From positions 6,572,001 through 6,636,000 of the forward strand of contig NW_025408669.1 in assembly GCF_020360975.1 (NCBI RefSeq): a stretch of DNA of 64,000 nt, in the 5' to 3' direction. The position numbers and the translations under genes are program-made. This document shows, piece by piece, positions 24,352 to 35,937 of this stretch; position 1 is the stretch's first letter, and every line of letters starts with the position of its first letter. Below the pieces are notes generated by a model. The model made no database searches. It had not been told where the DNA came from and worked only from the letters and a program-made list of their open reading frames with translations. This DNA comes from Hirsutella rhossiliensis (taxonomy: Eukaryota > Ascomycota > Sordariomycetes > Hypocreales > Ophiocordycipitaceae).

Positions 24352-25914
24352 ATGGCGGAACACAACATTGTCCTGTTTCCCGGCGATCACTGCGGGCCAG
24401 AGGTCAGTCACACTGCGGCGAGGATGGGGAGAGCCCAACGCAGAGCGGGAGAGAGAGCTGACGCGAGATGACGCAGGTCGTGGCCGAGGGTGTCAAGGTA
24501 TGCTATGCTCTCGGCGAGGAAGAAAGCTACATAGAGGGGAGACGGGGGGGACTGACGTGAGCTGTGGTGGTGGTGCTAGGTCCTCAAAACGCTTGAGCAG
24601 CATCGGCCCAGCGCCGGCAAGTTTATTCTCCAGGAGCATCTGCTGGGCGGTGTAAGTCCCCTTCGGCCGATTTGCCCTCGAGAGAGCATTTCGTACCGCT
24701 TGGGAAAAAAACCCAACCCCCATCTGACCAACGAACCCGCATGCGCAAACACACAGTGCTCCATCGACGCCACGGGCACGCCCCTGAGCGACGAGGCCCT
24801 CGCGGCGGCAAAGTCGGCCTCGGCGGTGCTGCTAGGGGCCATCGGGGGACCGAAATGGGGCACGGGGGCGGTGCGGCCGGAGCAGGGGATCCTGCGGCTG
24901 CGCAAGGAGATGGGCACGTACGGCAACCTGCGGCCGTGCTTCTTCGCGTCGGAGGCGCTGGTGGACGCGTCGCCGCTCAAGCCCGACGTGTGCCGCGGCA
25001 CCGACTTCGTCATTGTGCGCGAGCTCACGGGCGGCATCTACTTCGGCGACCGCAAGGAGGACGACGACGGCTCCGGCAGCGCGTGGGACGTCGAGGCCTA
25101 CCAGCGCGCCGAGGTGGAGCGCGTCGCGCGCCTCGCTGGCTTCTTGGCCCGCGGCAGGGGCGATGCCAGGGTCTGGTCGCTCGACAAGGCGAATGTGCTG
25201 GCGACGAGTCGTCTGTGGCGGCGCGTCATGACGGAGACGTTTGAGCGCGAGTTTCCCGACCTCGGCCTCGAGCACCAGCTCATCGACAGCGCCGCCATGA
25301 TCATGGTCAAGAAGCCCACGTCGCTCAACGGCGTCGTCGTCACCAGCAACCTCTTTGGCGACATCATCAGCGACGAGGCCAGCGTCATCCCCGGCAGCAT
25401 CGGCCTCCTGCCCAGCGCCAGCCTCAGCGGCATCCCCGACGGCAAGAGCCGCTGCAGCGGCATCTACGAGCCCATCCACGGTGAGTTCTCCCCTCCCTCG
25501 CTTCTCCGCGCTCCTCCATCCACCAAGCTTCCACCCTTGTTCTGCCGCAACCAAAGTCAAACCGCCCAAAGACAAACGCGGGAGAGCGAAGAGCAACAAG
25601 GGAGCAAGCAGCGCGTGTTCCCGCCTGCCAAGTTCGCCGACGGCTAACCATCTGAACTCCTTCCCCCTCGCCTAGGCTCCGCCCCGGACATCTCGGGCCA
25701 GGGCATCGTCAACCCCATCGGCACCATCCTTTCCGTCGCCATGATGCTCCGCTACTCCCTCAACCTCCCCGACGAGGCCCAGGCCATCGAGGCCGCCGTC
25801 AAAAATGCCCTCGACGGCGGCCTGCGCACAAAGGACCTGGGCGGCAGCGCCAGCACCAAGGAAGTGGGCGACGAGGTCGCCAGGCAGCTCGTCGCCATCC
25901 TCCAGGCCTCTTGA
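24352..25914 (+). CDS. LEU2: 3-isopropylmalate dehydrogenase
   Basis: Catalyses the NAD-dependent oxidative decarboxylation of 3-isopropylmalate in leucine synthesis (in fungi this step is mostly cytosolic). Five exons: 24352-24402, 24477-24497, 24580-24651, 24757-25480 and 25676-25914, giving 368 aa, the usual family length. Introns are GT...AG with the frame kept; the fourth is long (195 bp) and the second exon is only 21 bp. Diagnostic segments are [25 protein letters not shown], the [10 protein letters not shown] arginine loop, TGGIYFG, the SLDKANVL lysine and the metal-binding aspartates of [15 protein letters not shown]. The NAD-binding [16 protein letters not shown] stretch follows the last intron. 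The large exon is markedly GC-rich. Hypocrealean fungi often carry more than one paralogue, so which copy this is cannot be told. Confidence 0.95.
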
Positions 25915-26622
25915 TTAAGCCCCGAGCGGTACCTTGAAATTTGCGTCGCAGGCGGGACGGAGGACTGGGGGTCAACCCCGGCAGCGAGCTATGAGTAACG
26001 GAATGGAAGGCGGGAAGATTGGCCCGGATGGAGCAGATCTCAAAAAGAATATAGGTGGAAAAATTGAGCACAACAGTTCTGAGCAACAAAATGTTGGCCA
26101 CTAATGTATGGTAACCCATGATGCCCCCTCCTTCTACGGAGCCGGCTAGGGCACCTTGAGACAAAGCCATGGTACTGTCCCTTGTCAGGCGGCCATGCTT
26201 TGTGTCATGAATGCGTGTAGCAGCTTTAGCATGGCACACGTAAACCCCAGGAGGCCATAAGAAAGCCTGCCGTAGTATAACAAGCAAGGATAATCATGCA
26301 AAGATGGCAATTATCTTAGTTGGAAAATACTTGGGCAGACGCAGATATAGCAGCACTCGAGCCTCTGGGGAGCATTGGGACTTTGCGTCTCCGGCCACCC
26401 GCCAGGCCGCCTGAGCAGACCAAACGACCATTTCAGGAACAGGCACTGAGCATCGCAACTTTTTTTCGACTATCAAACACAAAGGGGGCGGTAGCAGTAA
26501 TTGGAAGTTCCCCTCCACTTGGCGGGGTGACAGGGGTTGGATATAGCTTCCTCCATCCGTCGTCGTCATGCCAGCCTGTCCTGACTATGCGCGAAGGGGG
26601 CCAGCCGGCTGCGCATCAAGGC
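25915..26622. other. intergenic region between convergent genes
   Basis: The LEU2-like gene (+) and the Stm1-like gene (-) converge here over about 700 bp, so only 3' UTRs and terminators are expected. I see no gene. Confidence 0.5.
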
Positions 26623-28161
26623 TTATTTGCCGCCGAGGCTTGGGAAGGCAGCCTGGTCGTTGGTGTTGATGGGAGCAGCGTTGTCACGGCCGCCGCGTCC
26701 ACCGCGGAAGGGGGGGGGTCCTCCCCGGCCGCGATCGGCGCCGCCGCGCTCGCCACCGCGTCCACCGCGTCCGCCTCGGCCGCCTCGGCCGCCGCCCCGG
26801 GTGCGCTCAGGCTCGACGAAGCGCGGGTCGAAGTCGATGGTCTGTTTCGTCTTGCGCTCGCGCTCACGCTTCGACTTGCCGCCGGAGCTGGCAATGAAAT
26901 CCTCGTCCTCCTTTTCCAGGGTCTTGGCATTGGCCCACTTCTTGTCGAGCTTGCTGCCCTCGTTGGCTTCGCGGACCTTGAAGCCCGAGCCGAGGGCGTT
27001 CTTCTTCTCCTCCAGTTGGGCCAAGTACTCGGTATACGAGACGCTCTTGTCTTCGGGCTCAGCGGGCTCATCGGCAGCGCCATCCTCGGCCAGAGCGTCC
27101 TTATGCTCGGACCGGGCCATGGCCTCGCCGGCCTGCTCGTCCTTCAGTTCGGCATCCCCCTCGGTGGCACCCCACGACTGGGCAGCCTGTTTGTCGGAGC
27201 CACTATAGACAGTTGTCAGTCGAGATACGAGAAATGGCGTGAAACAGGGTTGATGCCATACCCGTGACCGCCTGCCCTGGAAGGGTGTCGATCGTCGAAC
27301 TCGCGGGGGCGGCGAGAGCCGCGACCTGTTGCACATTAGTATTCGACCCTCTCACTTGAATGGAGGCTCCTCGGAAGCTCCAGGTGGGGGATGCAAATGC
27401 GACTTACCACCACGGACGCGGGCACCATAGCCACTCCGGGGGCCATCTCTAGGGGCCTCCTCGGTAGATCGCCCGTGGTTGCGATCGCTGCCGGCGCCAC
27501 GGTCACGGAAGGCTAGCAGAAGCCGGGTCAATCAGGACGGGTTCATACAACGGACGTCAAGACATCAAAAATAGCCCAGCTCGACTCCAAAAGTATATCA
27601 AGTATAGCACTCACCACCCTCGCTTCCACGTGGGCCTCCGCGGCGGTTTCCGCCAGAGCCTAGTGCAGGGGCGGCGGGCGCCTGGGGCTCGACGTTGCGC
27701 TTGGTCGTGCGGCTGGTAGCCTTGTCGATGGTCTTGACGGGGACGACGGGCTTCTCCTCACCATCGTCGTCGTTGCCTAAACGGCGAATCCGAAAGTCAG
27801 CTTATGTAGTTCGTTTCTCGGGACCCACGATTGGGGGGTTGTGCGTCGGCCGAGATCTGCGTCGAGATGGCGAGCATAGATCCAAGGGGAGAGGAGGGTG
27901 TTACCGAGGTAGGCGAAACGGTTCTGCAAGCACTTGGTCAGCAATCTCACCGTCAATGAATTGATGCAGGGTCAGTCGAGCGACAAGGAGCGCTGGGCGA
28001 CAAGCCTAGGCCGACGAGGCCGACGAGCTGAAGCTGAGGCGGGAGCGAAAGGGAGCGAGGGAAACCAGGTGGAGAGGGGGAGGACGGTGGTGGGGAGGAT
28101 CAGGAGGGGAGAAAAGGAGTAGAAAAAGATGCGGTCGTACCTGGGACTGGACGTTGGACAT
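26623..28161 (-). CDS. Stm1/SERBP1 (HABP4_PAI-RBP1)-like RNA- and ribosome-associated protein
   Basis: Six exons, in coding order 28161-28141, 27923-27905, 27776-27615, 27512-27408, 27325-27262 and 27202-26623, give 316 aa. All introns are GT...AG and all phases agree. The N-terminus (MSNVQSQNRFAYLG, then an acidic block and PVVPVKTIDK) is typical of the family, followed by arginine/glycine-rich sequence. The core around SVSYTEYLAQLEEKKNAL and KWANAKTLEKEDEDFIAS matches the hyaluronan/mRNA-binding family. The C-terminus is an RGG box of GGRGG repeats ending AAFPSLGGK. Yeast Stm1 and animal SERBP1 sit in the mRNA channel of idle ribosomes; that role is inferred here. The first two coding exons are only 21 and 19 bp. 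Confidence 0.9.
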
Positions 28162-29045
28162 CTTGATCGGCTGATGGCCTGTCGCCTGCCGTGTCGAGGC
28201 GTTCGTTCAATGCGGCAAGTCGGGGTTGGTTTGCTATGGTGTTGCGCAAGGAAGGGAGGAGAGAGGCTGCTACGCTTGCATGACCTCGGGAAGGATGAAA
28301 AGCGCGCAGGAAAGGGGGGGTGATTCGTTTGATGTGCTGGAGCACCAGCTATTCCGGAGGGTGGGAGCACGACAAGGTGCTCGACGAAGGGGGGGGTGGC
28401 GGCCGTCGATGGAGAAGTAGGGGAGAAGGAGAAAAAATGAATCCTTGCACGATGGATCTGGCCTCGCCCAAGGCTCCTCGCAATGCTCGAGGTACAGCAC
28501 AGGACGGTAGGGGCGGTGGGTGAGCTACAGGTACATTTGCGGAGGAGCTGTCTCTCAGCTTGGTGAGCGAGTGAGTTGCCGGCTAGCGCCTCAGCATGGC
28601 CCGCCCGCTCTCGCTTAAATTACCCAAGACTTGGGGAATTTTTTGTGCCCCGGGCGATATTTGTTAGGGCTCCCGATTCACCTCCGTCTGTTAGGCCTCG
28701 TGCCCCCTCACCCTGGTCCATCGCTAACAGCACACGCGGTCCCGGAGGACCGGGGAGCCACTGGTACCTGGCGCTCTCACTGCTGCTGCGGTTCCACAAT
28801 GCCCAACGTCCAGGCTTCGGAAGACCTTGTTTGGCCAGCCATGCTCCTTGTCTTGCTCGTACGAACGCGTACAAAAAGTAGCCACGCCTGAATTGTCTGT
28901 AGGGCTGTCGTTATCTTGACCATAGTTCGTACAGGCATGCCAAGGCCCAAGACCCCTACTCCCATGCCCACCTACCCTAGGCCCCGTGCCTAAACAACGC
29001 CTCGTTACCATCTCGATGCACTACGTATATCTCGCCGTCTTCATC
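28162..29045. other. intergenic, promoter region of the Stm1-like gene
   Basis: About 880 bp between the start of the Stm1-like gene and the 3' end of the LIM gene, both on the minus strand. Purine/pyrimidine asymmetry near 28160-28440 fits a leader and promoter. No gene is seen. Confidence 0.5.
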
Positions 29046-29909
29046 TCACGTGTCGGGCGACGGTGGTGGACTTGGTTCCGAGTGCCTCAGCCTTGAACAT
29101 GGCTGTCTCGAGGAGTAGCCACCTCGGACCTTCAGGGGATCGGCATCCGACAGAGAATGCTTAGGAGCGCCCTCGACGGCTGACAAGTCCATGAACAAGG
29201 GGATTGGCTTCAAGTGACTCGGCTTGAAGGAGAGGCCGTTCACTGGGTCATGCATGTCGACCCAAATGGTGGTTACGGGAGCGTCATCGACGTGCATCGC
29301 CTCGCCTGCACTTCCATCGCCTCCTATGGCCCCCGATGGCTGCATAGATGTCAGAGCCTCCCCCACTTCAGAAGCGGATACGCAGCATCTCACCTCTTGG
29401 GTTGCCCTTGCATGCCGTGCCAGACGGTCCTGCTGGCCCTGCCTCCGGACCCAGCGCTCGCGCGTCACGCCTCCGTCCACGATGCTGACCCTCTTCAACC
29501 CTCTTCGCACCACCGCCTCTTCATCCAGCCCAGCAGCTTCAACCTCGACGACACACATGGCACACAACGGAGCTTCCGCCACCTCCTTCCCGCCGGCGGC
29601 AGATCTGTGTCCCGCGTCCTCCCTGTCCTCGAACAGAGCGTGAACCGGAACGCCGGCACAGACCCGCCGGCTACCGCAGAGCAGACAGCCGTAGCATGCG
29701 GGATGCCAGAAGCACCAGCCAAAGCTCACGCACTCGTCGCCCCGGAATATCATCTCCCCGCACACCTAGCAGATGGAGAGGTCGAGGAGCGCTGAGTAGC
29801 ATGGCTCGCAGGTGAGGCGGGCTGAACGTCCCAGTATGCGAGGTGGCCCGGCCGAGATGCCGCGGCAGAACGTGCACGTGAAGACATTGTTGTAGTTTGC
29901 GGGCTTCAT
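29046..29909 (-). CDS. LIM-domain protein interrupted by an in-frame TAG at a conserved Trp codon
   Basis: The frame runs from ATG at 29909 (MKPANYNNVFTC) to TGA at 29046, 288 codons, with one internal TAG at 29768-29766. Before it lies a first cysteine cluster (FTCTFCRG, LTCEPCYSALLDLSIC); after it the frame continues VCGEMIFRGDECVSFGWC, FWHPACYGCLLCG and a later CAMC. Together they give Cys-x2-Cys-x18-His-x2-Cys-x2-Cys-x2-Cys...Cys-x2-Cys, a LIM zinc finger. The TAG sits between the first two LIM cysteines, where homologues, as I recall them, have Trp (CWVCGE). Unedited mRNA would make only 47 residues and no LIM domain. No plausible intron removes the TAG, and sequence on both sides is intact. 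The C-terminal part is variable and Pro/Ser-rich. LIM domains mediate protein contacts; partners are unknown. Confidence 0.75.
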
Positions 29910-30614
29910 ATCGGGAGCTTGTGTCTTTGGGTGGTTCTGAGAAGACCTGGCCAAGGGCTGCGCTTGATGGCGGTTCAAGAGAAGCTTTGGACCTTCCCTC
30001 GACCTGGAAGGGGGAGAGCTTGCAAATAAAGGAGTGTTAGGGAATGGAATACAGTATGAGAATATCAATGTCCAAGGAACAAGGGCGGTGAGGGCCTCGG
30101 ACACCCCAGGCCACATGCGAGGAGCGGAGTCAGTTCTCGTCGCCGCAACACCGGCTCGAGGCAAGTCAAAGGCCGCCTCAGGCCATGTCAGGAAGGTGCG
30201 CCTGGTGCCGAGCAGGCAGGAGAACAACCTCATGGACCAAGCAGCGAGCGGAGCGAAAAGAAGACGACAGGTAGTGAGCCCAATAGATGCAATGTTGATA
30301 CAGTGTCTGGTAGACATATCTTTACAGCTCAGCCAGCACCTTTCTTCCCGTGTATTTTCCCCTCCCAGGCCGCCAAGGCCACTGTGTGAGGAAACCGTTG
30401 CTCGCGACCGAGCCTTGACCATAGAGTCACGCAACCTAAAGACAAACAACCCAACGCCAGCTGATGAAGGCGGTGCCCCTTTTTAGTCCGCCTGTGTCGA
30501 GAGGCACACAATTCCCAAAGATTGGCGAGATTCCCCTGACGCTCACTGCGCGGCAAGCAAATGGAATCCGCGTCTGCGCCAACCCCCCTCTCTCCCCTGC
30601 ATTCAAGATGCTTC
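29910..30614. other. intergenic, promoter region of the LIM gene
   Basis: About 700 bp upstream of the LIM gene (minus strand) and downstream of the next minus-strand gene. The minus-strand frame continues open upstream of the chosen Met, but that extension shows no conserved features. Confidence 0.45.
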
Positions 30615-32819
30615 CTAGCCTCGGTTCTTCGGGCGCGCAAGCATGTTGAGACGACTCACACTAAGCACAGAGCCCTTCTTGCTTGGGCTCACCGATCCGG
30701 GAATCCGACCAGGCAGGCGGCTCGGAGTCTTGCTCGGAGTCCGGCCGATGCCGCCCTTCTTGACACCACTCGCAGGTGTTTTGCCCATCAGGCGGGGTGC
30801 CAGCAAGGCCTGGCCCTCGGGCACATGCTCGTTCTTGCGCTTCTTCAGCGCACGCTCCGCCGCCTCGTTCTCCGCGTCCTCCTCGTCCGAGCTGGCGCGG
30901 TGTCGCTTCTTGTTGGGCATCCCGTGGGCCGTGCCTCGCAGCATTCTGGCTGGCGACGGGGCCGCATTCTCCTTGTTCGGATGGCAGCTGGGGGACGGCG
31001 GAGGAGGGAAGCTGCCAGGCATGTTCGTCGCGGGCATCATCGAGCCACGGACTTGGCGAACGCCCGACTGACTAGGGGAAGCGCCGAAGTCCTTTGCCGA
31101 CGCGTCTTCGAATTTGATTGTGTGATCACTGCGGAACGTAAATGTACCGGCCATGGATGGGCTGGACGCCTTTTCTCCCCGGGAGCGTGGCTCGATGAGG
31201 CGCCTCAGGGGCGAGAGATCGGGATAGAGGCTGTCATTGGGCTTCGCCAAGACCTCGTCGAGCCCCGCAAAGTGATGGGCGTCGACCGCCTGCAGAGGAG
31301 ACCGGTGCGGCTTCTGAGGGGAGGGCGAGTTCTGCGCCATGGCTGCCTTGGAAGTCTCGGGCGTGAAATCCACACGCTTTGCAAACTTGCGTCGGGGGGT
31401 TGTCCGAGGAAGCGGCGGCAAGGCCTTGTCGGTCCGCGGCGGTGCTGGAGTCTGCGAGACAAGAGCGGCGGGCTGAGGAATGGCGCTCTTTGCGCCGTCC
31501 ATGTCAATCTTTTGCCCGCGGAGGATCGACTTGACTTTGTGGAATCGGCCGGGACTGATGATACGCCGCTTCAAGTCTGCCGGCTTTGACGGGGAGCCAA
31601 AACTCATCGCCGATGCCGACTTGGGGATACCGGGCTGGCTTGGCTTCGGGGACGCCATGATTATCGAGCTAGTCGAATCCTGGAGGCCTGCCGCGTGTGC
31701 CATGGAGGACTTAGTAGGGCTCATGAGGCGCGCCAGGCCTGACTTCGATCTGGACAAGGATCCTGGATTGTCACTGCGAGTCACTGGTCGAGGGAGTGAG
31801 CTCCCGTCGCGCGACACAGGACGAGCGCTTGAACTATCGTCCTCGTAGCGCTGCTTCAATCTCTTGACGGTAGACTGCTGGCCAGTCCGTGCGAGAGCAA
31901 GGAATTTCTCAGGGCTCGTGGCCGGAGAATGTTCCTTGTGCTCATCCTGAGTTTGATGGTAGTCTAGGTTTGCCACAGATGAGGTTCGTTTCAGGCGCAG
32001 CTTGGCACCGCCATCAGGCATCTCGGCAAGAAGCGACTTGGAGGGAGTCGGTTTGATGGCGGAGCCTTGGGATAGCGGCGTGGCGTCGAGGTTTGCCTTG
32101 GAGGGAGAGCGCTTCAAGCTCGACTTTGCCGGGGTGAACCGTCCATTCTGGGCTCTCCAGGCCGACGCGTGTCCCTCAATCGAGTCCATCTTGCTGAACT
32201 CGGCCGTGTGAGCAGCACTGAAGCGTCCGCATTTCCCCTTGAGCTTGGCAATTACACGGCCGCTCGTCTTGGGAGAAGCACCCTCGTCTTTCTGAGCAAT
32301 CAGGTCGGCCTTGATCTTGGCGGCTTGACCTCGAATTTGATCCATCATGCGCCGCGCATCGCTGCTGAGCGCCGTGTCGGCGGCCTCGCGGGTGAATCGA
32401 AATGTGAACGGGGAGGAAAGAATGCCGCCTATCTTGGAGGGGGTCGAGGTCAAGGCGGCGGCCTGAGGCCCCTCTCTCTTGGAGGGAATGTCGGAGAAGC
32501 CCAGTCGAAGGGCTGACGAGGGCTCGCCCATGGTTGGACGGACCTTGCTGGGGTGCATTTCGTCGTGTGGAGGCTTGAGTGCCGAGGACATTGGTGTGCT
32601 CAGCTCCGGACGCGTCGGCGAGAGAAGCGTGTCGCGGCCCTTAGGCTCGTCGCGAGGGGGGGTCTCATCGCGCTCGGCCAAGGAAGACAGCTCGGGAGTG
32701 GCCCTGGGCTGTTTGCCACAAGTCAGGAGAGGGTCGTCGAAACGGGGGAGAGGAAGTCATATTACCTTGACAGCCGAGGTAGCCAACCGCGCCGAGCGGC
32801 GACGCGGACGCGGCGACAT
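30615..32819 (-). CDS. basic Ser/Pro-rich putative nuclear protein, function unknown
   Basis: Two exons, 32819-32766 and 32708-30615, give 715 aa. The 57-bp intron has a GTAATA donor, a CTGAC branch and an AACAG acceptor and joins MSPRPRRRSARLATSAVK to PRATPELSSLAERDETPP in frame. The protein is rich in Ser, Pro, Lys and Arg, with many SP/TP dipeptides that are possible CDK or MAPK sites. A helical, conserved-looking block lies near residues 130-200: RMMDQIRGQAAKIKADLIAQ and, further on, FSAAHTAEFSKMDSIEGHAS. A basic KKRHRASSDEEDAENE stretch and ALKKRKNE near the C-terminus could be nuclear localisation signals, and the last 60 residues are SPSKK/TPSK-like and strongly basic. It could be a chromatin- or microtubule-binding protein, but I do not recognise the family. 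Confidence 0.7.
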
Positions 32820-35800
32820 TGGCGAAGACGGGCTTCAAAAGAGGAGTATCGCGGGTTTCCAATGCCAAGCGCACGCCTGACGGGCGGAGTTAAAGCGGAG
32901 GGGAAGGACAGGAATGTATGCAGCACCGCTGACAAGTATTGGTATGATGTCAAGTCGGTCGGGAGATTTGTTGACACCAAGCGGCACTGGGTTTGTTTAC
33001 ATTTGACGTAAGGCAAGGGGCGGCCGAAGGCATTGGCCAGTGGGGGATGCAGACTGCAGAAGCTGTGATGGTCCAAGCTTGGCCGGGATAAAGTACACCC
33101 GGCTTCCCTTCCCCCGAGCAGCGGGGAAGATGCTTGCACTCCCCAAATCTCCTGCTCGCACAGAGATTTATTACTCCGCGTGTCGCAGTCGACACGAAGA
33201 CGGGGTATTTGCGGCAGGTGTAACCGGGGGCCGTGTTTCTCCATTGAAGCGACACAATCGACGATGCCGGCGCGCAGACACTCGTCGCCATCTAGTCTTG
33301 CCTAGCCGACGCTCTGACGCCACGACGGCATGAGATGCACACAGACTCGAGCCGTGATGCGCACCTGCAATGCCGAGAGTCAGACGTCACATTGGCCGCC
33401 GTGACGGGCTGATGGGCGACGACTCGAAAAACCACAGGTCCCCTGTCCGCTGCAGCGCCCCAGTATGTGCGTGCTATGCCCCGCAGCTGAACAAGCGAGA
33501 GGCTGTCGTCGTGGGAGCCCATTTGTTGGCAGCATGCAGATAATTAGAGCTTAATCTTATCCATTCAGGCAATGGTGCCCAAAAAGAAGCGCCCGTGTCC
33601 GAGGACAATGTTTCTCACGAACGCGCCTAGCTGTGAGTCGCTGGGCAAGCCCATCCGATACCGGCTGGCAACAACTGGATTCAGAGCTAGAGGCTTTATA
33701 GAAGCCGCCCCCCAGCTCGCTCGAGCCTCTTGCAGTGATGCCAACTGCCGTGCCGTACCAAGCTCGTCAAGGCGAGAATGTGGCTGCCGAATCACAACCA
33801 ACGAGTCGAGAGCCTGGCTTCCGCAGACAGAACACAGCATGCGCCTAAGGGCTGGTCGACAGTCGTCCGTGCCGTTTGGTCTTGTGTCGTGCAGAGCGGA
33901 GCAGGACTGCCTGTGCCATTACACGAGCCCCAGGCCGCATTGAAAAACCCGCCACGATCGTCCCCCCTCCCCTGGCCAGCGCAGAAACCATCCGGTCAGA
34001 TGACACGCCACAACGACGGCGACTGGGTCGACGTGGCCGGCGACGACCACGACATGCATGTGACCTGGGACGGCGGACCGAACAGCGGCAGACAGACACA
34101 GTATATACTGTATAAAATGTCTGAACGCTTCGTCTCAGCAGGCGAAACGTGGATAGATGGCTACATACGATGGATGCGCGGATGCCGTACACCAAGCACG
34201 ACGAGCGGACAATAACGATGGCCAAGGCATCATCGTCCGGGGGAGAAAGCAAGCCATGATTGACCTGGAGAAGCGGGAAGCCGAGGGACGACGGGTGCCA
34301 AGCCTTGGGAAGCCCGAGCGAGGGCCGGCGGGAGAGACAGCGTCGCCCAGCCTGCCCTAGAGCCAGCCCGACCGCCATGGCCAGGGGCTGCCATGAAGGA
34401 GTGGTCGCTGGGTGACCGACCGGGGGCCCTCCCGAGGAGGTGGCAGTGGGAGCGCCGTCCGTGGCAGCAGCATCTGTTGTGACGGTGGTCGGAGCTGCGA
34501 TCCCCAAACACTCTCGAAAAGGACATGTCGAAAGAGCTCCGTGTCCCGCCCCACTTCCCCAGCCGGCTACCGACCTCGATATACCTACATGAAGCGATCG
34601 CGAGTCGACGATATCTTCGGTTTCTACTACTGCCGCCGAGGGCCAGTGGCGGCAATACTTTTTCTGGTGCTGTCCAGGTACCCTAATCATGCATTCCGAG
34701 CCAACGTCTTCCGCAACCTTCCAAAAATCCGCAGAGGAGCAGGGTGCGGTAACCGTCGAACAGAGAAACGCCCTCGCGCTCCCGCGCGCCCCTGCCCATT
34801 GCCTCGACTTTGTACTGTATAGGTTGAGCCTCGGTTTCGCCCCTCCTTTGCAACAACCTACCCAACTTGCATACCTTTAAGCATCTATGAATAGGGTATT
34901 GCGCACGTGAACGCCTGCATGGCGAAACCTATAGATGGTGCAGCCAGGTTGGCTGCTGTCTCATCGGCGCCAACACCAGCTGGCATTTGGAACCGGCGGC
35001 TAAAACAATCCCTGGGAGCAGGTGATGGCCACGTCTCGAATCTCCATGGCACAACTCCTGATCCGGAGTCTCCCGTGGTCTGCGGGGGAGGATAAAGGAC
35101 GGTGTGCCTGAGAAGGATGTACACACAGTATGTAGCTTACACGACATGCTGCTCTTCGCCCTAAACCGGCTCTTGCAAGGAGCAGACCATGCCAAGTCCC
35201 CTGACCCAGAGCTGCAGGCTCATCAATCTTGAGATCTGCCAGGTCCGGTGCTGTTGGATGTCGTCCCCTGGCCCTGGGTTGCTTGGGGGTTCCGGCAAGT
35301 TGGTTGCAGCCTGTCTGTCGCCCTGCTTTCCGCGCAATCGGACGGCTGAAGAAGCCAGGGAGCACCGCAACCGAAGCGGTACGGAGTACCTGTACATAAA
35401 AAAGGTAGGGTTCCTTGCAAAGTGCTGCATGTGCGGAGTAGGTACAGAGTTAGTTACTGTGATGTGCGACGCAGGACTTGTCGGGCCACGTGCCAAGGAA
35501 CCCGGACTATCGGTTGGCCCCGGCCCATTGTTTTTCTACCATAAAAAGGTAGGTACCTAGGTAGGTACCTTACCTTGGGTATCAACGTATCAGTACACTT
35601 ACACTGTACCTGGTAATAATTACGTGCATGGCGGGAAGGCGCTCACCACCTCAACCTGTCTCTCCTCACCTTGCCTTACCTGAACCTCGCAATTTCCTCG
35701 GTCAACCTGAAGAGGGACTGGCTTCCAACTGTTCCCTTATTCAGATCTGTGAGGCAACTTGAAGCTCGTGGCGAGTTTCGAAGCAATGGACCTCTATAAT

Positions 35801-35928
35801 AAGGTACCGGAGCAACCGTCCTGTGGCCAGACGAGCTCAGCTCCGGACCCCCATCCATCTTGCCTCCTCGCACATGTTCCATCCTTGCCCCGTCCACTCC
35901 CTTCCGACCTCGGTTTAGTAAGCGTGAT
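32820..35928. other. 3.1-kb intergenic region left of the transposon
   Basis: No supportable gene. The long frames on either strand (for example 33845-34690 minus) have no domains. The right part contains a TACGGAGTA motif (near 35380) and the palindromic GTACCTAGGTAGGTACCTT sequence (35553-35571). Confidence 0.45.
35553..35571. repeat. palindromic TACCTAGGTA repeat, copy 1
   Basis: The 19-mer GTACCTAGGTAGGTACCTT here is identical to the one at 49990-50008, 14 kb away. It contains the perfect palindrome TACCTAGGTA followed by the palindrome GGTACC. The related block at 40711-40796 has several TACCT/AGGTA elements. Confidence 0.8.
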
Positions 35929-35937
35929 GCGTCCATG
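35929..35937 (+). repeat. target-site duplication of the MULE transposon, left copy
   Basis: GCGTCCATG immediately outside the left terminal inverted repeat is repeated exactly at 38922-38930 outside the right one. Nine bp is the usual duplication length for Mutator-like elements. Confidence 0.9.

Noticed and set aside
24832..25599. 255-codon frame antisense to the LEU2-like gene
   Set aside because: Shadow of a GC-rich exon; the plus strand carries the unmistakable enzyme.
32665..32874. Apparent frameshift at the start of the basic Ser/Pro-rich gene (MTSSPPFRR frame against the main frame)
   Set aside because: A proper 57-bp intron (32709-32765) with donor, branch and acceptor explains it; the MTSSPPF stretch is intronic.
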